This document shows, piece by piece, positions 15,693 through 22,570 of a stretch of DNA of 22,570 bases. A program made the translations under genes and the position numbers. Source of the DNA: Prevotellaceae bacterium UBA1743 (lineage in GTDB: Bacteria > Bacteroidota > Bacteroidia > Bacteroidales > Bacteroidaceae). Position 1 is the stretch's first letter. The number at the start of each line of letters is the position of its first letter. The stretch spans positions 1 to 22,570 of the forward strand of contig DCHV01000102.1 of assembly GCA_002314945.1 (NCBI GenBank). The letters are read 5' to 3'. The notes under the pieces were generated by a model. The model was not told the DNA's origin, made no database searches, and saw nothing but the letters and a program-made list of their open reading frames with translations.

Positions 15693-17131
15693 AGTGTCAC
15701 ACTATCAGGTAATTCCACCGGATCCTGCCCATGGCGAAAACGATAATATTTGTAATAAAGGTCAAATGCCGCATAGAACATTTCACTGATTTTCCGGGCA
15801 CCGCGTGGGGTAAAATGAATATAATCCTCTCCAGCTAAAGGAGGATTGGCATTCACCCACTTTGTCATTGAGCCTCTTCCTCCCATGGCACGATACATAT
15901 CCCAAAACGCGGCTCCGCTATCCAAAGCCGCCTGACGCAACGAATCCACGACCATTGGAAGATAAGGATAGGTTTTCATGACACCATCCTCATTTGCTGC
16001 CATATCCGCAGGTCCCACAAAGATAATGCGAGACTTGGGGGCCATACGCTTGAACAAAGCTATCTGACGTTCCAAATTTTGCTTGTATTCAGAAATCGAC
16101 TTACCCCCTTTGAGATAAGGCACCGAATTACCACCATACTGCAGAAGGATAAGACATACATTCTGTTGCTGGAAGAAAGGTCGCAGAGTACGGGAATCAA
16201 TACTGGTGAAGAGGGTTCCAGAAGCTCCCCGCATAGCAATATTGTCCATCACCACACCAGAAGAACCTTCTGCACTGATGCCAAACACTTCAGCATTACC
16301 ATTCACCCGTACTATTGCCTTGCTCGTGCTTCGAGGAAGATTAGCGCTAAAGAGACGAAGAGTCTCTACAGTCTCATCTGTTGAACACGTCATCTCCTGT
16401 TCCGTTTCTCCTGTCGATACAGTACAAGTAGCACTTCCCATCAAGGCCACCACGACACGACGGAACACCGCTGCATGAGAATAGGTAGAACCACCTATTG
16501 CCGTGATGGTAAACACAGCTTCGCCATCCACTTCCGCAACTTGAGCCAAAGGACCATATCGTTTGTGTTCAGCACGAAAATCAGGAGATCCGAAATACAT
16601 ATAGTGAGGAAGTAAGGGCGATGTTTCTACTCGTGAGGTAGCGCTACCAATGGTCTGTACGGCAGGGAGTAATCCCATACCGCATCCGCCGAATGTTTCT
16701 TGCAATTCCTGACGTAGCACGCCTGTTATGCGATCTCCCTCCAATTGCGAATCGCCATAGTGCATTATTCGCACAGGTTTGCTTTTGGCATTCTGCAATG
16801 CCTCAAAAACAGGATCGAGAAAAGTAGAATCTTCATTTGGAAAGAAAAAACGAGTAGGGCTCAACTGACAAAAGCTCAGAAACTCAGAATCACGAGCCGC
16901 CCGAAGTTGTTCCATACGTTTCTCTATCAATTGTTCTGGAGTGAGCGTGGGTTCTTCTACCAATAAATCTTCTTCCAAAGGTTCATCCTTGATGGCAAGT
17001 ACCGCGTTCAAAGAAGGAAATTCCAACAACGCCCCGCCTACCTGAATTCCCTCCGTTGGAAAAAAGGAAGAGAGAATAGTCAATCCCCCAAAAACACAAA
17101 GGATAAAAAAGACCGTCTTGTAGGCTTTCAT
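15689..17131 (-). CDS. Membrane-anchored SGNH/GDSL-type protein (second MBOAT partner)
   Basis: The 480-residue protein has an N-terminal hydrophobic segment (7-24) without a clear cleavage site, so it is probably anchored and faces the periplasm. An acidic, proline-containing linker follows (49-66), then the SGNH domain. Block I is HYGDSQ (124-129, Ser128), block II MRGASG (300-305), block III QYGGNS (331-336, Asn335), and block V DYIHF (436-440, Asp436/His439). MGGRGS (416-421) parallels the neighbouring SGNH protein, so the pair may stem from an old duplication despite low overall similarity. Two SGNH proteins beside one MBOAT recall AlgJ plus AlgX. Its end overlaps the next gene by 4 bases. 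32 bases separate it from the GH99-like gene upstream. Confidence 0.88.
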   Translation of the reverse strand: MKAYKTVFFILCVFGGLTILSSFFPTEGIQVGGALLEFPSLNAVLAIKDEPLEEDLLVEEPTLTPEQLIEKRMEQLRAARDSEFLSFCQLSPTRFFFPNEDSTFLDPVFEALQNAKSKPVRIMHYGDSQLEGDRITGVLRQELQETFGGCGMGLLPAVQTIGSATSRVETSPLLPHYMYFGSPDFRAEHKRYGPLAQVAEVDGEAVFTITAIGGSTYSHAAVFRRVVVALMGSATCTVSTGETEQEMTCSTDETVETLRLFSANLPRSTSKAIVRVNGNAEVFGISAEGSSGVVMDNIAMRGASGTLFTSIDSRTLRPFFQQQNVCLILLQYGGNSVPYLKGGKSISEYKQNLERQIALFKRMAPKSRIIFVGPADMAANEDGVMKTYPYLPMVVDSLRQAALDSGAAFWDMYRAMGGRGSMTKWVNANPPLAGEDYIHFTPRGARKISEMFYAAFDLYYKYYRFRHGQDPVELPDSVTL

Positions 17132-17163
17132 TTGATCTTAGCGTCAGCAAAAAGAGCGGAGAG

Positions 17164-19086
17164 TTATTTTCTCCAAATATAGCGATAGTTAAAACGTCTA
17201 TTAGGAGCCGTATCCCCCTCGGTGCAAAGAGAGATGACATCCACCAAGGATGTTGGATTATCTGCCCACTTGAAGTCAAACGAGAATTCTGTTCCCTTCA
17301 GATTTAGGAATTTTCGTGGAAGGCAAATTTCCATCTGTTTATCCTTTTGGGCGTAGGTCAAAACAGCGGCTTCAATCCATTGGCAAGTAACTTGATCATA
17401 GCGCATCAAAGTAGTATGGCTGGAATCTATCACTTTGCGATTGATTACATAGTCATATCCAGACCACCCTGTGGAAACATCTTGGTCAGCATCGATAAAT
17501 AGCATCATCCAGTTAGGATCAGTATAGGGAGTCATAGGCTGCGTGGTCTCCACATAGAAATAAACATTCTTCTTATCTAAAGCAACACGCGAGCGGATGA
17601 TATCATTTCGACCGCTTTTGTCTGTATAATGCAAGTCACCATACCCGTCATAGTCTCGATGTACGATGTCGTTGCGCGTATCACGATATTCCACCGTACA
17701 AGATGTCCAGTCATCGAACACGCCATCCATTTGAATACTTACGAGTCCGCGATTAACAGGAATATCTCTTACTCCTTTGTAGCGACGAATATTCTGTACC
17801 ATCTGCATATAATAGTTGTCGGTATATCCATTCTTCATAGGAGCAATGGTACGGTTATATTCCGCATTGTACTGATCCACAAAATAGAATGGATTATCCT
17901 TTCGTCCTAAAAAATCAACGGTCAAATCGGCCACTCCAGAAGGATCCTTGCCGTTCTTATACTTACCAGCTGTCCATTCATTCCAATCGTTCAGATAGAC
18001 AAATTCTGGATCTACAGACAAAGCCTCATCCCAACGGTCTTGAAAATAGATGCCGTATTGGGTGGGATTCTCACGCTGTTCTTTCAAATATGGAACATAC
18101 GTTTTGCTAGGCATATCACATTCATCCATCTCAGGCTCTTTCGTATCACCACGCCAACTCTTCCCCACGATACTTATGGGGTGTTGGGCTGGGGTTACCG
18201 CATATTCCTCCAGAGTGCCCAAATGTTTACTGGCACGATCCTCAGGCGACATTGACAGTACCTCTTCGTCATTCAACTGATAGCCAAAACTCCAGTTATC
18301 CTCGGTACCCACAAAGGGTTTTCCTGCCCATTCCTTATATCCCCACCACATAGTACGTAGGGTAAAGAACTCCTTTATCTCATCAGAATAATCTATCACG
18401 TCATGCTGTCCGCCATTTGGATTGGCATCCACGCTCGGGGTTCCATTATAGAGCAGAAGCGGTTTTCCTTTCCAATAGAACCACAAATCTTGATACTTGG
18501 AAGTCTTGTAATACGCCTCATACAGTTTCTGCACAACTGTAATACAATTACCATTGAAAGACCAAAAACAGAATTTGGGCACCTTATTGCCTTCTTCCTT
18601 CATTTGTGTCATCGTACGAAACATCACTTCCCACTCATCCCAATAATGTACGGCATTCGTCACATCAAGAATAATCAGATCCACCCCTGCATCAGCAAGC
18701 ATTGACATGTCGTGACGTATTACATATTCGTCTTGGCTGAGGAAATACCCATATTCTGGTTCGCCCCAATGATAAGAACCTATGGTCCATGCTGTACTAT
18801 TGTCGTTCCTGCTGGCGCCAGGATCCTCAGCAAGAACTTTGCTCACATCAGCTTTGTATGGCTGTCCATCGTGCAATCCTCGCGTATGCCAAGTAATATA
18901 AAAAATACCTACAGTACGGGATTTGTCCGTCTTCAATGCCACTTCGTCTCCAGTAGGAGTAAAACGCCCTACTCCATCGGTGGCCACCCATGTATCAGAA
19001 TATAGATCCTCATAATATTGTTCAGCTTGTTGTGCCTGAACCATCATACCATAAACCAATCCAAGAACCAAAAAGGACTTTCTCAT
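17164..19086 (-). CDS. Secreted GH99/GH71-like glycoside hydrolase with CBM9-like C-terminal domain
   Basis: The 640-residue protein has a signal peptide (cleavage near VQA-Q, residue 18). Residues ~55-400 resemble the GH99/GH71/WbsX-like barrel: VGIFYITWHTRG (59-70), DMSMLADAGVDLIILDVTNA (126-145) and the terminal WNEW (368-371). Residues ~448-640 look like a CBM9/DOMON-type beta-sandwich (SIQMDGVFDDW, LFIDADQDVSTGW), a sugar-binding module. GH99 enzymes are endo-alpha-mannosidases or mannanases; the specificity here is unknown. The start overlaps the typA stop (ATGA) and the gene precedes two SGNH genes and an MBOAT gene. It may therefore act on the same glycan that those proteins acylate. 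Confidence 0.8.
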   Translation of the reverse strand: MRKSFLVLGLVYGMMVQAQQAEQYYEDLYSDTWVATDGVGRFTPTGDEVALKTDKSRTVGIFYITWHTRGLHDGQPYKADVSKVLAEDPGASRNDNSTAWTIGSYHWGEPEYGYFLSQDEYVIRHDMSMLADAGVDLIILDVTNAVHYWDEWEVMFRTMTQMKEEGNKVPKFCFWSFNGNCITVVQKLYEAYYKTSKYQDLWFYWKGKPLLLYNGTPSVDANPNGGQHDVIDYSDEIKEFFTLRTMWWGYKEWAGKPFVGTEDNWSFGYQLNDEEVLSMSPEDRASKHLGTLEEYAVTPAQHPISIVGKSWRGDTKEPEMDECDMPSKTYVPYLKEQRENPTQYGIYFQDRWDEALSVDPEFVYLNDWNEWTAGKYKNGKDPSGVADLTVDFLGRKDNPFYFVDQYNAEYNRTIAPMKNGYTDNYYMQMVQNIRRYKGVRDIPVNRGLVSIQMDGVFDDWTSCTVEYRDTRNDIVHRDYDGYGDLHYTDKSGRNDIIRSRVALDKKNVYFYVETTQPMTPYTDPNWMMLFIDADQDVSTGWSGYDYVINRKVIDSSHTTLMRYDQVTCQWIEAAVLTYAQKDKQMEICLPRKFLNLKGTEFSFDFKWADNPTSLVDVISLCTEGDTAPNRRFNYRYIWRK

Positions 19087-20891
19087 TCGACATTCCTCCC
19101 TGTTCTTTTGCGCTCCAGATGATCCAATATAACCTTGCGCATACGCATACTCTTGGGTGTCACCTCAACATACTCATCCTCTTTGATATATTCGAGTGCT
19201 TCCTCAAGGGAGAAGATAGTAGCTGGAATAATCCTGGCTTTTTCATCCGAACCGCTCGCACGCATATTGGTCAGCTGCTTTGCTTTGGTCACGTTTACAA
19301 CCAAGTCGTTATCGTGGACATGTTCACCCACCACCTGGCCAGCATACACCTGTTCTTGAGGTTCGATAAAGAACTTGCCACGATCCTGCAGATTGTTGAT
19401 ACTATAGGCAAAGGCAGTACCTGTTTCCAACGAAATCATACTGCCGTTGGTACGACGACTTATCTCGCCCTTGAATGGTTGGTACTCTTTGTAGCGATGA
19501 GCCATTATTGCCTCTCCTTGACTGGCAGTCAATACATTCGTGCGCAGACCGATAATACCACGACTTGGAATCAAGAACTCGATATTGACACGTTCGCCTT
19601 GGTTCTCCATACTAATCATTTCGCCCTTACGACGAGTTACCATATCAATCATTTTACTGGAGAATTCTTCAGGCACATTGATAGTCAATTCCTCTATAGG
19701 TTCGCATTTCACTCCATCTATCTCTTTGAAGATAACCTGAGGTTGTCCCACCTGTAATTCATATCCCTCTCGTCTCATTGTTTCCACCAGTACACTCAGA
19801 TGCAACACACCACGGCCACTCACAATCCATCGATCGGTATAGCCCTCGGCTTGTTCCACGCGCAACGCAAGGTTCTTTTCCAATTCCTTCTGTAATCGTT
19901 CATTGATGTGACGACTGGTACAGTATTTGCCTTCCTTCCCGAAAAAAGGGCTATCGTTGATAGTGAACAGCATACTCATCGTAGGTTCATCGATACTGAT
20001 AGGAGGCAATGCTTCTGGATTTTCATAATCACACAAAGTATCACCAATTTCGAAATTATCCAGACCAATAATTGCACAAATATCTCCACTGTTTACCTCC
20101 GAGATTTTCTGACGGCCCATACCCGTAAAAGTATGCAATTCCTTTATCTTTGTTTTCTCTTTACTTCCATCGCGGTGTATAATAGTGATATTGAGACCCT
20201 CTTTCAGCGTACCACGATGTACTCTACCCACTGCGATACGACCCGTATAGTTACTGTAGTCGAGACTTGTGATGAGCATTTGAGGAGTTCCTTCCAACTG
20301 TTCAGGAGATGGTATATGTTCCAAAATAGAATCCAGAAGATAAGAGATATTATCGGTCGGAGTGGTCCAATCAGGTCCCATCCATCCATTCTTTGCCGAT
20401 CCATAAATAACAGGGAAATCCAACTGTTCCTCTGTAGCATCAAGATCACACATTAGATCAAACACCATTTCATACACCTCTTCTGGACGACAGTTGGGCT
20501 TGTCCACCTTATTTATTACGACGATTGGCTTCAGGCCTATTTGCAATGCCTTTTGCAACACAAAACGGGTCTGAGGCATAGGGCCCTCGAACGCATCCAC
20601 CAACAGTATGCACCCATCGGCCATATTCAGCACACGCTCTACTTCACCTCCGAAATCAGAGTGGCCCGGAGTATCGATAATATTTATCTTTGTATCTTTG
20701 TAATTTATAGAAACATTTTTACTCAAGATAGTGATACCTCGTTCGCGTTCCAATTCGTTGTTGTCCAACATCAATTCACCCGTCTGCTGGTTCTCTCTGA
20801 ACAAGTTTCCAGCAAGTAACATCTTATCCACCAGAGTCGTCTTCCCATGATCGACATGAGCAATAATCGCAATGTTTCTGATATTCTGCAT
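19083..20891 (-). CDS. typA: Ribosome-associated translational GTPase TypA/BipA
   Basis: TypA/BipA is an EF-G-like GTPase that binds 70S ribosomes and supports 50S assembly and stress adaptation. The 602-residue protein has G1 AHVDHGKTT (11-19), switch ERERGITI (48-55), G3 DTPGH (73-77) and G4 NKVD (127-130). EF-G domain II/III/V-like regions and the TypA-specific C-terminus follow (SRGIIGLRTN, FVNVTKA-type segments, EALEYIKEDEYVEVTPKS). The length is typical. The start at 20891 (MQNIRNIAIIAHVDHGKT) matches the family. It leads the array with the GH99-like, SGNH and MBOAT genes and overlaps the next gene by 4 bases. A very good promoter sits just upstream. Confidence 0.97.
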   Translation of the reverse strand: MQNIRNIAIIAHVDHGKTTLVDKMLLAGNLFRENQQTGELMLDNNELERERGITILSKNVSINYKDTKINIIDTPGHSDFGGEVERVLNMADGCILLVDAFEGPMPQTRFVLQKALQIGLKPIVVINKVDKPNCRPEEVYEMVFDLMCDLDATEEQLDFPVIYGSAKNGWMGPDWTTPTDNISYLLDSILEHIPSPEQLEGTPQMLITSLDYSNYTGRIAVGRVHRGTLKEGLNITIIHRDGSKEKTKIKELHTFTGMGRQKISEVNSGDICAIIGLDNFEIGDTLCDYENPEALPPISIDEPTMSMLFTINDSPFFGKEGKYCTSRHINERLQKELEKNLALRVEQAEGYTDRWIVSGRGVLHLSVLVETMRREGYELQVGQPQVIFKEIDGVKCEPIEELTINVPEEFSSKMIDMVTRRKGEMISMENQGERVNIEFLIPSRGIIGLRTNVLTASQGEAIMAHRYKEYQPFKGEISRRTNGSMISLETGTAFAYSINNLQDRGKFFIEPQEQVYAGQVVGEHVHDNDLVVNVTKAKQLTNMRASGSDEKARIIPATIFSLEEALEYIKEDEYVEVTPKSMRMRKVILDHLERKRTGRNVE

Positions 20892-20914
20892 ATGTAAACC
20901 TTATAAAATGTGTG

Positions 20915-20946
20915 CAAAGGTACGATTAAGTGAGAGAATTCACAAA
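20915..20946 (-). promoter_or_regulatory. Promoter of the typA operon
   Basis: On the minus strand TTTG (20946-20943), a 20-base spacer and TACCTTTG (20922-20915) match the Bacteroidota consensus at every fixed position. The start of transcription would lie near 20908, about 17 nt before the typA ATG. Confidence 0.85.
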
Positions 20947-20951
20947 TTTAT

Positions 20952-21002
20952 GAGCAGCGAAGCCCAACAAAAATTCATTTTTGATTGGGTGAGTCGCGAT
21001 GA
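20952..21002. repeat. Hairpin repeat element, copy 1
   Basis: A long stem forms from CCCAACAAAAAT (20963-20974) and ATTTTTG-A-TTGGG (20977-20989), with one bulged A and a 2-base tip. GCGA (20957-20960) and TCGC (20994-20997) can extend it. The 51-base unit aligns without gaps to copy 2 at 21046 (34 of 51 identical by my count). It lies 6 bases beyond the typA -33 element, outside both transcripts predicted here. Confidence 0.8.
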
Positions 21003-21045
21003 AATTCGAAAAAGTCAAATTTATTTGATGAAATCCGAATTATTG

Positions 21046-21096
21046 GAGTAGCGAGAGCCAAAGAAAGTTTACTTTCATTTGGCCGAGTCGTGACAA
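21046..21096. repeat. Hairpin repeat element, copy 2
   Basis: GCCAAAGAAAGT (21057-21068) pairs with ACTTTC-A-TTTGGC (21071-21083), again with one bulged A. GCGA/TCGT flanks extend the stem. The unit is offset by exactly 94 bases from copy 1. At least three stem differences are paired changes: C-G to G-C at the base, A-T to G-C twice higher up. The hairpin is therefore kept while the sequence drifts. Confidence 0.8.
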
Positions 21097-21110
21097 CAAA
21101 CGTCCGTAGG

Positions 21111-21147
21111 TCAAAGTGAGTACTTTCGAGAGCCAGTTCAAAGTGAG
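21111..21147. repeat. Short repeats resembling a degenerate third copy
   Basis: CGAGAGCCA (21127-21135) repeats the left part of copy 2 (21052-21060). TCAAAGTGAG occurs twice (21111-21120 and 21138-21147). AAAGT-GAGT-ACTTT (21113-21126) is a small hairpin. This could be a decayed half element, but the match is short. Confidence 0.4.
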
Positions 21148-21184
21148 AGAAATACTATTTTTTTGCAAAAAAAATCGCTTAATA

Positions 21185-21217
21185 TTTGGACTGCAACAAA
21201 AAAATATAATACCTTTG
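21185..21217 (+). promoter_or_regulatory. Strong promoter consensus driving a small RNA
   Basis: TTTG (21185-21188), a 21-base spacer and TACCTTTG (21210-21217) match the Bacteroidota consensus at every fixed position. A T7-GC-A8 tract (21158-21174) lies just upstream, like an UP-type element. The start of transcription would fall near 21224. No coding gene lies downstream on this strand inside the window. Confidence 0.8.
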
Positions 21218-21229
21218 CAGCAGTTTTTC

Positions 21230-21271
21230 ATGGTATTAGATTTAAGGTTAATGAAAATTGGGTTGTCGTGA
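21230..21271 (+). other. 13-codon mini-ORF inside the small RNA
   Basis: ATG at 21230 opens a frame reading MVLDLRLMKIGLS, with TGA at 21269-21271. It starts about 6 nt after the predicted transcription start and its stop sits in the loop of the terminator hairpin. No ribosome binding site is evident, which is normal for this phylum. Translation is unproven. Confidence 0.25.
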
Positions 21272-21290
21272 GATAACCCTTTTTCTTTTT
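21260..21290 (+). terminator. Intrinsic terminator of the small RNA
   Basis: GGGTTGTC (21260-21267) pairs with GATAACCC (21272-21279), including one G-U pair, around GTGA, a GNRA-type tetraloop. TTTTTCTTTTT follows (21280-21290). On the minus strand the same hairpin is followed by only AATTTTC, so it may weakly end the PHP-gene transcript too. Confidence 0.85.
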
Positions 21291-21339
21291 CTACGGAGTT
21301 GAAAGAATTCGACAAAAATCAAAATTTATTATATTGCGG

Positions 21340-22068
21340 CTAAACTATAGGAGAAGAAATATTCAAGTACGAGAGAAAATAATCAGGCTGATTATTCACT
21401 ATCAGTTGTTCGGGGAACTCCGTTTCCGAAAGTAGAGGCCAGAGCAATTCGTAATTCGCAATATCCAAAGCGATATGTGCATCGCTACCCAAAATGACAG
21501 GCACTTCATACTTCTTACATAAACGAAGAATCTCCATATTATTGGGAATTGCCACCTCGCGTTTTCCACGTACCGGCAGTAAACTGGAATTATTTATTTC
21601 GAGTAACGTATGCTTCTCTTTTGCGGCCAAAACGATTGGTTCGAACGACAATTTTGCCGTGCCATCTCCTGGATGACTGATAATCTGTGTCCATGGATTG
21701 CATATTGCCTGCACCATGGCATTCGTATTCTCCTCCGCAGAACCTCCTTGCCAGCACAAAGAATGAATCCCAGCTATACGTAAATCAAGCATAGACAAAT
21801 AGGGCTCCTCCAGATCAATGGTCCCCTTGGTATCGAGTATATTCAATTCTGCGCCGAGCAAAAGACGCATCCCATTCCATCTACGTGGCACCACATGTAG
21901 ATTGCGGAAATAAATAGGATGGCAAGTACCAGGAATAGATGGAGCATGTTCGGTTATTCCAAACAAAGAAAGACCTTTTCGTTGCGCCGAATCAATCATC
22001 TCGGATAGGGTGGAAAACGCATGACCGGACACAATCGTATGCGTATGTACGTCAAGTGCTATTTTCAT
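21340..22068 (-). CDS. PHP-domain phosphoesterase (YcdX-like)
   Basis: The 242-residue protein has the metal-binding set of the PHP family: HTH at 8-10, His16, TEH (39-41), GAE (72-74), His102, SHPGD (131-135, His132) and GSDAH (194-198). This arrangement matches stand-alone YcdX-type PHP phosphatases, which use a trinuclear metal centre; the substrate is unknown. No signal peptide is seen, so it is cytoplasmic. Its start overlaps the upstream transporter's stop (ATGA), so the two form an operon. The region downstream holds the convergent small RNA. Confidence 0.93.
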   Translation of the reverse strand: MKIALDVHTHTIVSGHAFSTLSEMIDSAQRKGLSLFGITEHAPSIPGTCHPIYFRNLHVVPRRWNGMRLLLGAELNILDTKGTIDLEEPYLSMLDLRIAGIHSLCWQGGSAEENTNAMVQAICNPWTQIISHPGDGTAKLSFEPIVLAAKEKHTLLEINNSSLLPVRGKREVAIPNNMEILRLCKKYEVPVILGSDAHIALDIANYELLWPLLSETEFPEQLIVNNQPDYFLSYLNISSPIV

Positions 22069-22570
22069 TTCTTTTGTTTTTGGCGAAAAATAACGAATAA
22101 TCGGGCTAATATTGCACCTGAGATATTATGCCAAACAGAGAATAAGGCACCAGGTACAGTAGCTAAAGGCATAAGTGTGAAATGTTGTGCAGCAAGACTA
22201 CATGCTAATCCTGAATTTTGCATTCCCACCTCCACACAAATGGCAATACGACGAACAGGAGAGAGACGAAATAGATATCCGATTCCATAACCCAATGCAT
22301 AGCCAAGTAAATTCTGCAATACCACTACGCCTATCAGTATCAAACCTGCCGAATGTAACACCTCACTATTGCAAGATACTACGACACCTACAATCAACAT
22401 AATACATAAGACTGAGAAAGAAGGCAGAAAAGTCGCGATTCCATCGGTTAAACGAGGTAAAATTCGACGTAGAAGCATTCCAAGCAGAAGAGGTAAAATA
22501 ATCACTTGCAGAATGCTCATCAACATACTCAACATTTCCACTTCGATTGTATATTCTAACTTAAAAATGC
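22065..22570 (-). CDS. Bile acid:sodium symporter (BASS) family transporter, 5' end cut by the window
   Basis: Only the C-terminal ~168 residues are present; the frame stays open to base 22570 and full-length members have about 300. Several hydrophobic helices are visible. The BASS signature EVGMQNSGLA is followed by HFTLMPLATVPGALFSVWHNISG. These transporters move organic anions (bile acids, pantoate and others) with Na+; substrate choice here is unknown. A GTG at 22541 could be mistaken for the start, but the frame upstream of it has no stop and the helices of the N-terminal half are missing. It is joined to the PHP gene by an ATGA overlap. Confidence 0.9.
   Translation of the reverse strand, partial: IFKLEYTIEVEMLSMLMSILQVIILPLLLGMLLRRILPRLTDGIATFLPSFSVLCIMLIVGVVVSCNSEVLHSAGLILIGVVVLQNLLGYALGYGIGYLFRLSPVRRIAICVEVGMQNSGLACSLAAQHFTLMPLATVPGALFSVWHNISGAILARLFVIFRQKQKK

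Larger units (their letters stand above)
21224..21290 (+). ncRNA. Putative small RNA of about 65-70 nt
   Basis: A consensus promoter ends at 21217 and an intrinsic terminator begins at 21260, so a self-contained short transcript is predicted. It contains the mini-ORF 21230-21271, whose stop codon falls in the terminator loop, a layout like an attenuator leader. The next genes on either side are on the other strand, so nothing downstream can be attenuated; an independent sRNA or a dual-function peptide RNA fits better. The RNA would also end about 50 bases short of the 3' end of the convergent PHP gene. I cannot name a known RNA family for it. Confidence 0.6.

Noticed and set aside
21158..21173. 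T7GC/A7 palindrome as a protein-binding operator
   Set aside because: An A/T-tract just upstream of a -33 element is better explained as an UP-type promoter feature.
22539..22541. GTG at 22541 as the true start of the BASS transporter
   Set aside because: The frame stays open to the window edge and half of the expected transmembrane helices would be missing; the gene is cut.
1..22570. CRISPR arrays, tRNA or rRNA genes, complete insertion sequences
   Set aside because: I saw no regularly spaced direct repeats, cloverleaf-like sequence, rRNA segments or transposase frames.

Overview
The window looks like a piece of a chromosome from a gut-type member of the Bacteroidales (Bacteroides/Prevotella group). 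Four things point there. Several promoters fit the Bacteroidota consensus (TTTG, about 20 bases, TAnnTTTG). The starts lack clear Shine-Dalgarno sequences. There is a FeoA-FeoB fusion and a DUF3109 protein. There is also a large two-domain polysaccharide-lyase lipoprotein. I cannot resolve the genus. Both ends look like contig edges: the left end is a perfect 34-bp fold-back and the right end cuts a transporter gene.

Left part (1-6171, all minus strand): a lipoprotein with an alginate-lyase-like domain followed by a heparinase II/III-like domain; an intergenic region with short repeats (3025-3402); then an overlapping operon read gpmI, ung, DUF3109. Middle (6172-12372): a compact divergent promoter region drives gpmI leftward and an M16 peptidase plus FeoAB iron transporter rightward. 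FeoAB converges on a minus-strand pair, a chorismatase-like/RidA protein and a PBP4-type D,D-peptidase, and the 3' ends overlap.

Right-centre (12511-20891, minus): one tightly packed array read typA, GH99-like secreted protein with a CBM9-like tail, SGNH protein, SGNH protein, MBOAT acyltransferase. Three of the four junctions are ATGA overlaps or a 5-base gap, so the genes look co-transcribed. MBOAT plus SGNH partners is the known logic of polysaccharide O-acetylation (alginate AlgI/AlgJ/AlgX, PatA/PatB). The likely job is acylation of a surface or periplasmic glycan, with the GH99-like protein binding or trimming it. Coupling this to the translational GTPase gene typA is unusual.

The 448-bp region 20892-21339 is the most information-dense non-coding stretch. 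It holds a near-perfect typA promoter on the minus strand and two diverged copies of a 51-bp hairpin element whose changes preserve base pairing. It also holds a near-perfect plus-strand promoter driving an apparent small RNA of about 65-70 nt, which ends in a GNRA-capped intrinsic terminator and contains a 13-codon mini-ORF. Beyond it, on the minus strand, a BASS-family transporter (5' end outside the window) overlaps a PHP-family phosphoesterase gene. All assignments come from reading motifs; no database search was run.
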